DNA from: Burhinus oedicnemus
Taxonomy: Eukaryota > Chordata > Aves > Charadriiformes > Burhinidae
Direction of reading: 5' to 3'
DNA: 64,000 nucleotides
Assembly (NCBI GenBank): GCA_008921705.1
Contig: VFFE01007486.1
Coordinates: forward strand, 3,851,044-3,915,043
Part shown: piece after piece, positions 63,709 through 64,000 of the stretch
Layout of the letters: the number at the start of each line of letters is the position of its first letter
Numbering within the stretch: position 1 is the stretch's first letter
Notes under the pieces: generated by a model
Databases searched by the model: none
What the model saw: only the letters and a program-made list of their open reading frames with translations
What the model was told of the DNA's origin: nothing
Position numbers and translations under genes: made by a program

Positions 63709-64000
63709 AGCGTGGCCAGCAGGTCGACGGATGTGATTCTGCCCCTCTACTCTGCTCTCGTGAGACCCCACCTAGAGTACTGCGTCCAATTCCGGAGCCC
63801 TCAGCACAGGAAAGGCATGGACCTTTTGGAGCAGGTCCAGAGAAGGGCCACAAAAATGATCAGAGGGCTGGAGCATCCCTTCTATGAGGACAGGCTGAGA
63901 GAGTTGGGATTATTCAGCCTGGAGAAGAGAAGGCTCCAGGGAGACCTTATTGCGGCCTTTCAATACTTAAAGGGGGTTTAGAAGAAAGATGAGGACAAAC
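63709..64000 (+). mobile_element. CR1 LINE 3' region, cut by window end
   Basis: This CR1 segment starts gcgtggccagcaggtcga and keeps an uninterrupted reading frame at 63712-63981: [18 protein letters not shown], then [20 protein letters not shown]. It then runs off the window. The intact frame and close match to active-family sequence suggest a younger copy than the others. It is 5'-truncated at about 63709. Confidence 0.9.

Noticed and set aside
1..64000. CRISPR arrays, bacterial operons, phage or plasmid genes
   Set aside because: No spaced direct repeats, ribosome-binding sites or compact gene layout. The sequence is typical of avian intron DNA.

Overview
The window is AT-rich vertebrate nuclear DNA, almost certainly from a bird. 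No open frame on either strand exceeds about 180 codons. The repeats include CR1 LINEs of several ages, one solo LTR of the avian endogenous-retrovirus L type, and faint relics of MIR-like SINEs and old amniote CR1. Nothing looks bacterial or viral beyond these remnants: there are no operons, CRISPR arrays or rRNA genes. I did not run a tRNA or miRNA scan.

The main gene signal is one multi-exon gene on the minus strand spanning at least 0.8-48.8 kb. I identified eleven exons by eye from GT/AG splice sites, open frames and matching codon phase. In transcription order their right-hand ends are at 48787, 41782, 41050, 37580, 35361, 30938, 23186, 10658, 6254, 5438 and 928. The ten exons from 41782 to 928 join without a frame break into about 287 codons of one continuous reading frame. 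The exon at 48787 is very likely the same gene, but its phase does not join directly to 41782, so at least one exon between them is unassigned. The 5' end lies beyond the exons I can support, and the 3' end is probably to the left of the window. I do not recognise the protein: it looks soluble, helical and intracellular, with no catalytic motif I can name.

The rest is intron or, right of 48.8 kb, upstream intron or intergenic DNA. Main repeats: CR1 fragments at 13.15-13.43 (minus), 20.81-21.92 (minus, with reverse-transcriptase remnants), 28.78-29.70 (plus, old), 36.32-36.37 and 37.08-37.33 (plus), 50.44-50.51 (minus) and 63.71-64.00 kb (plus, young, cut by the window edge). Very old amniote CR1-like copies lie at 25.59-26.20 and 32.46-32.76 kb. 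A complete solo ERVL-type LTR with a CTCTT target duplication lies at 57922-58852 and carries a later CR1 insertion. Microsatellites and homopolymer tracts are scattered throughout.

The least explained parts are the unnamed gene itself, the missing exon between 41.8 and 48.6 kb, a GC-richer block at 16.44-17.48 kb, and a block at 60.2-61.0 kb with exon-like segments. I found no convincing new biological system.
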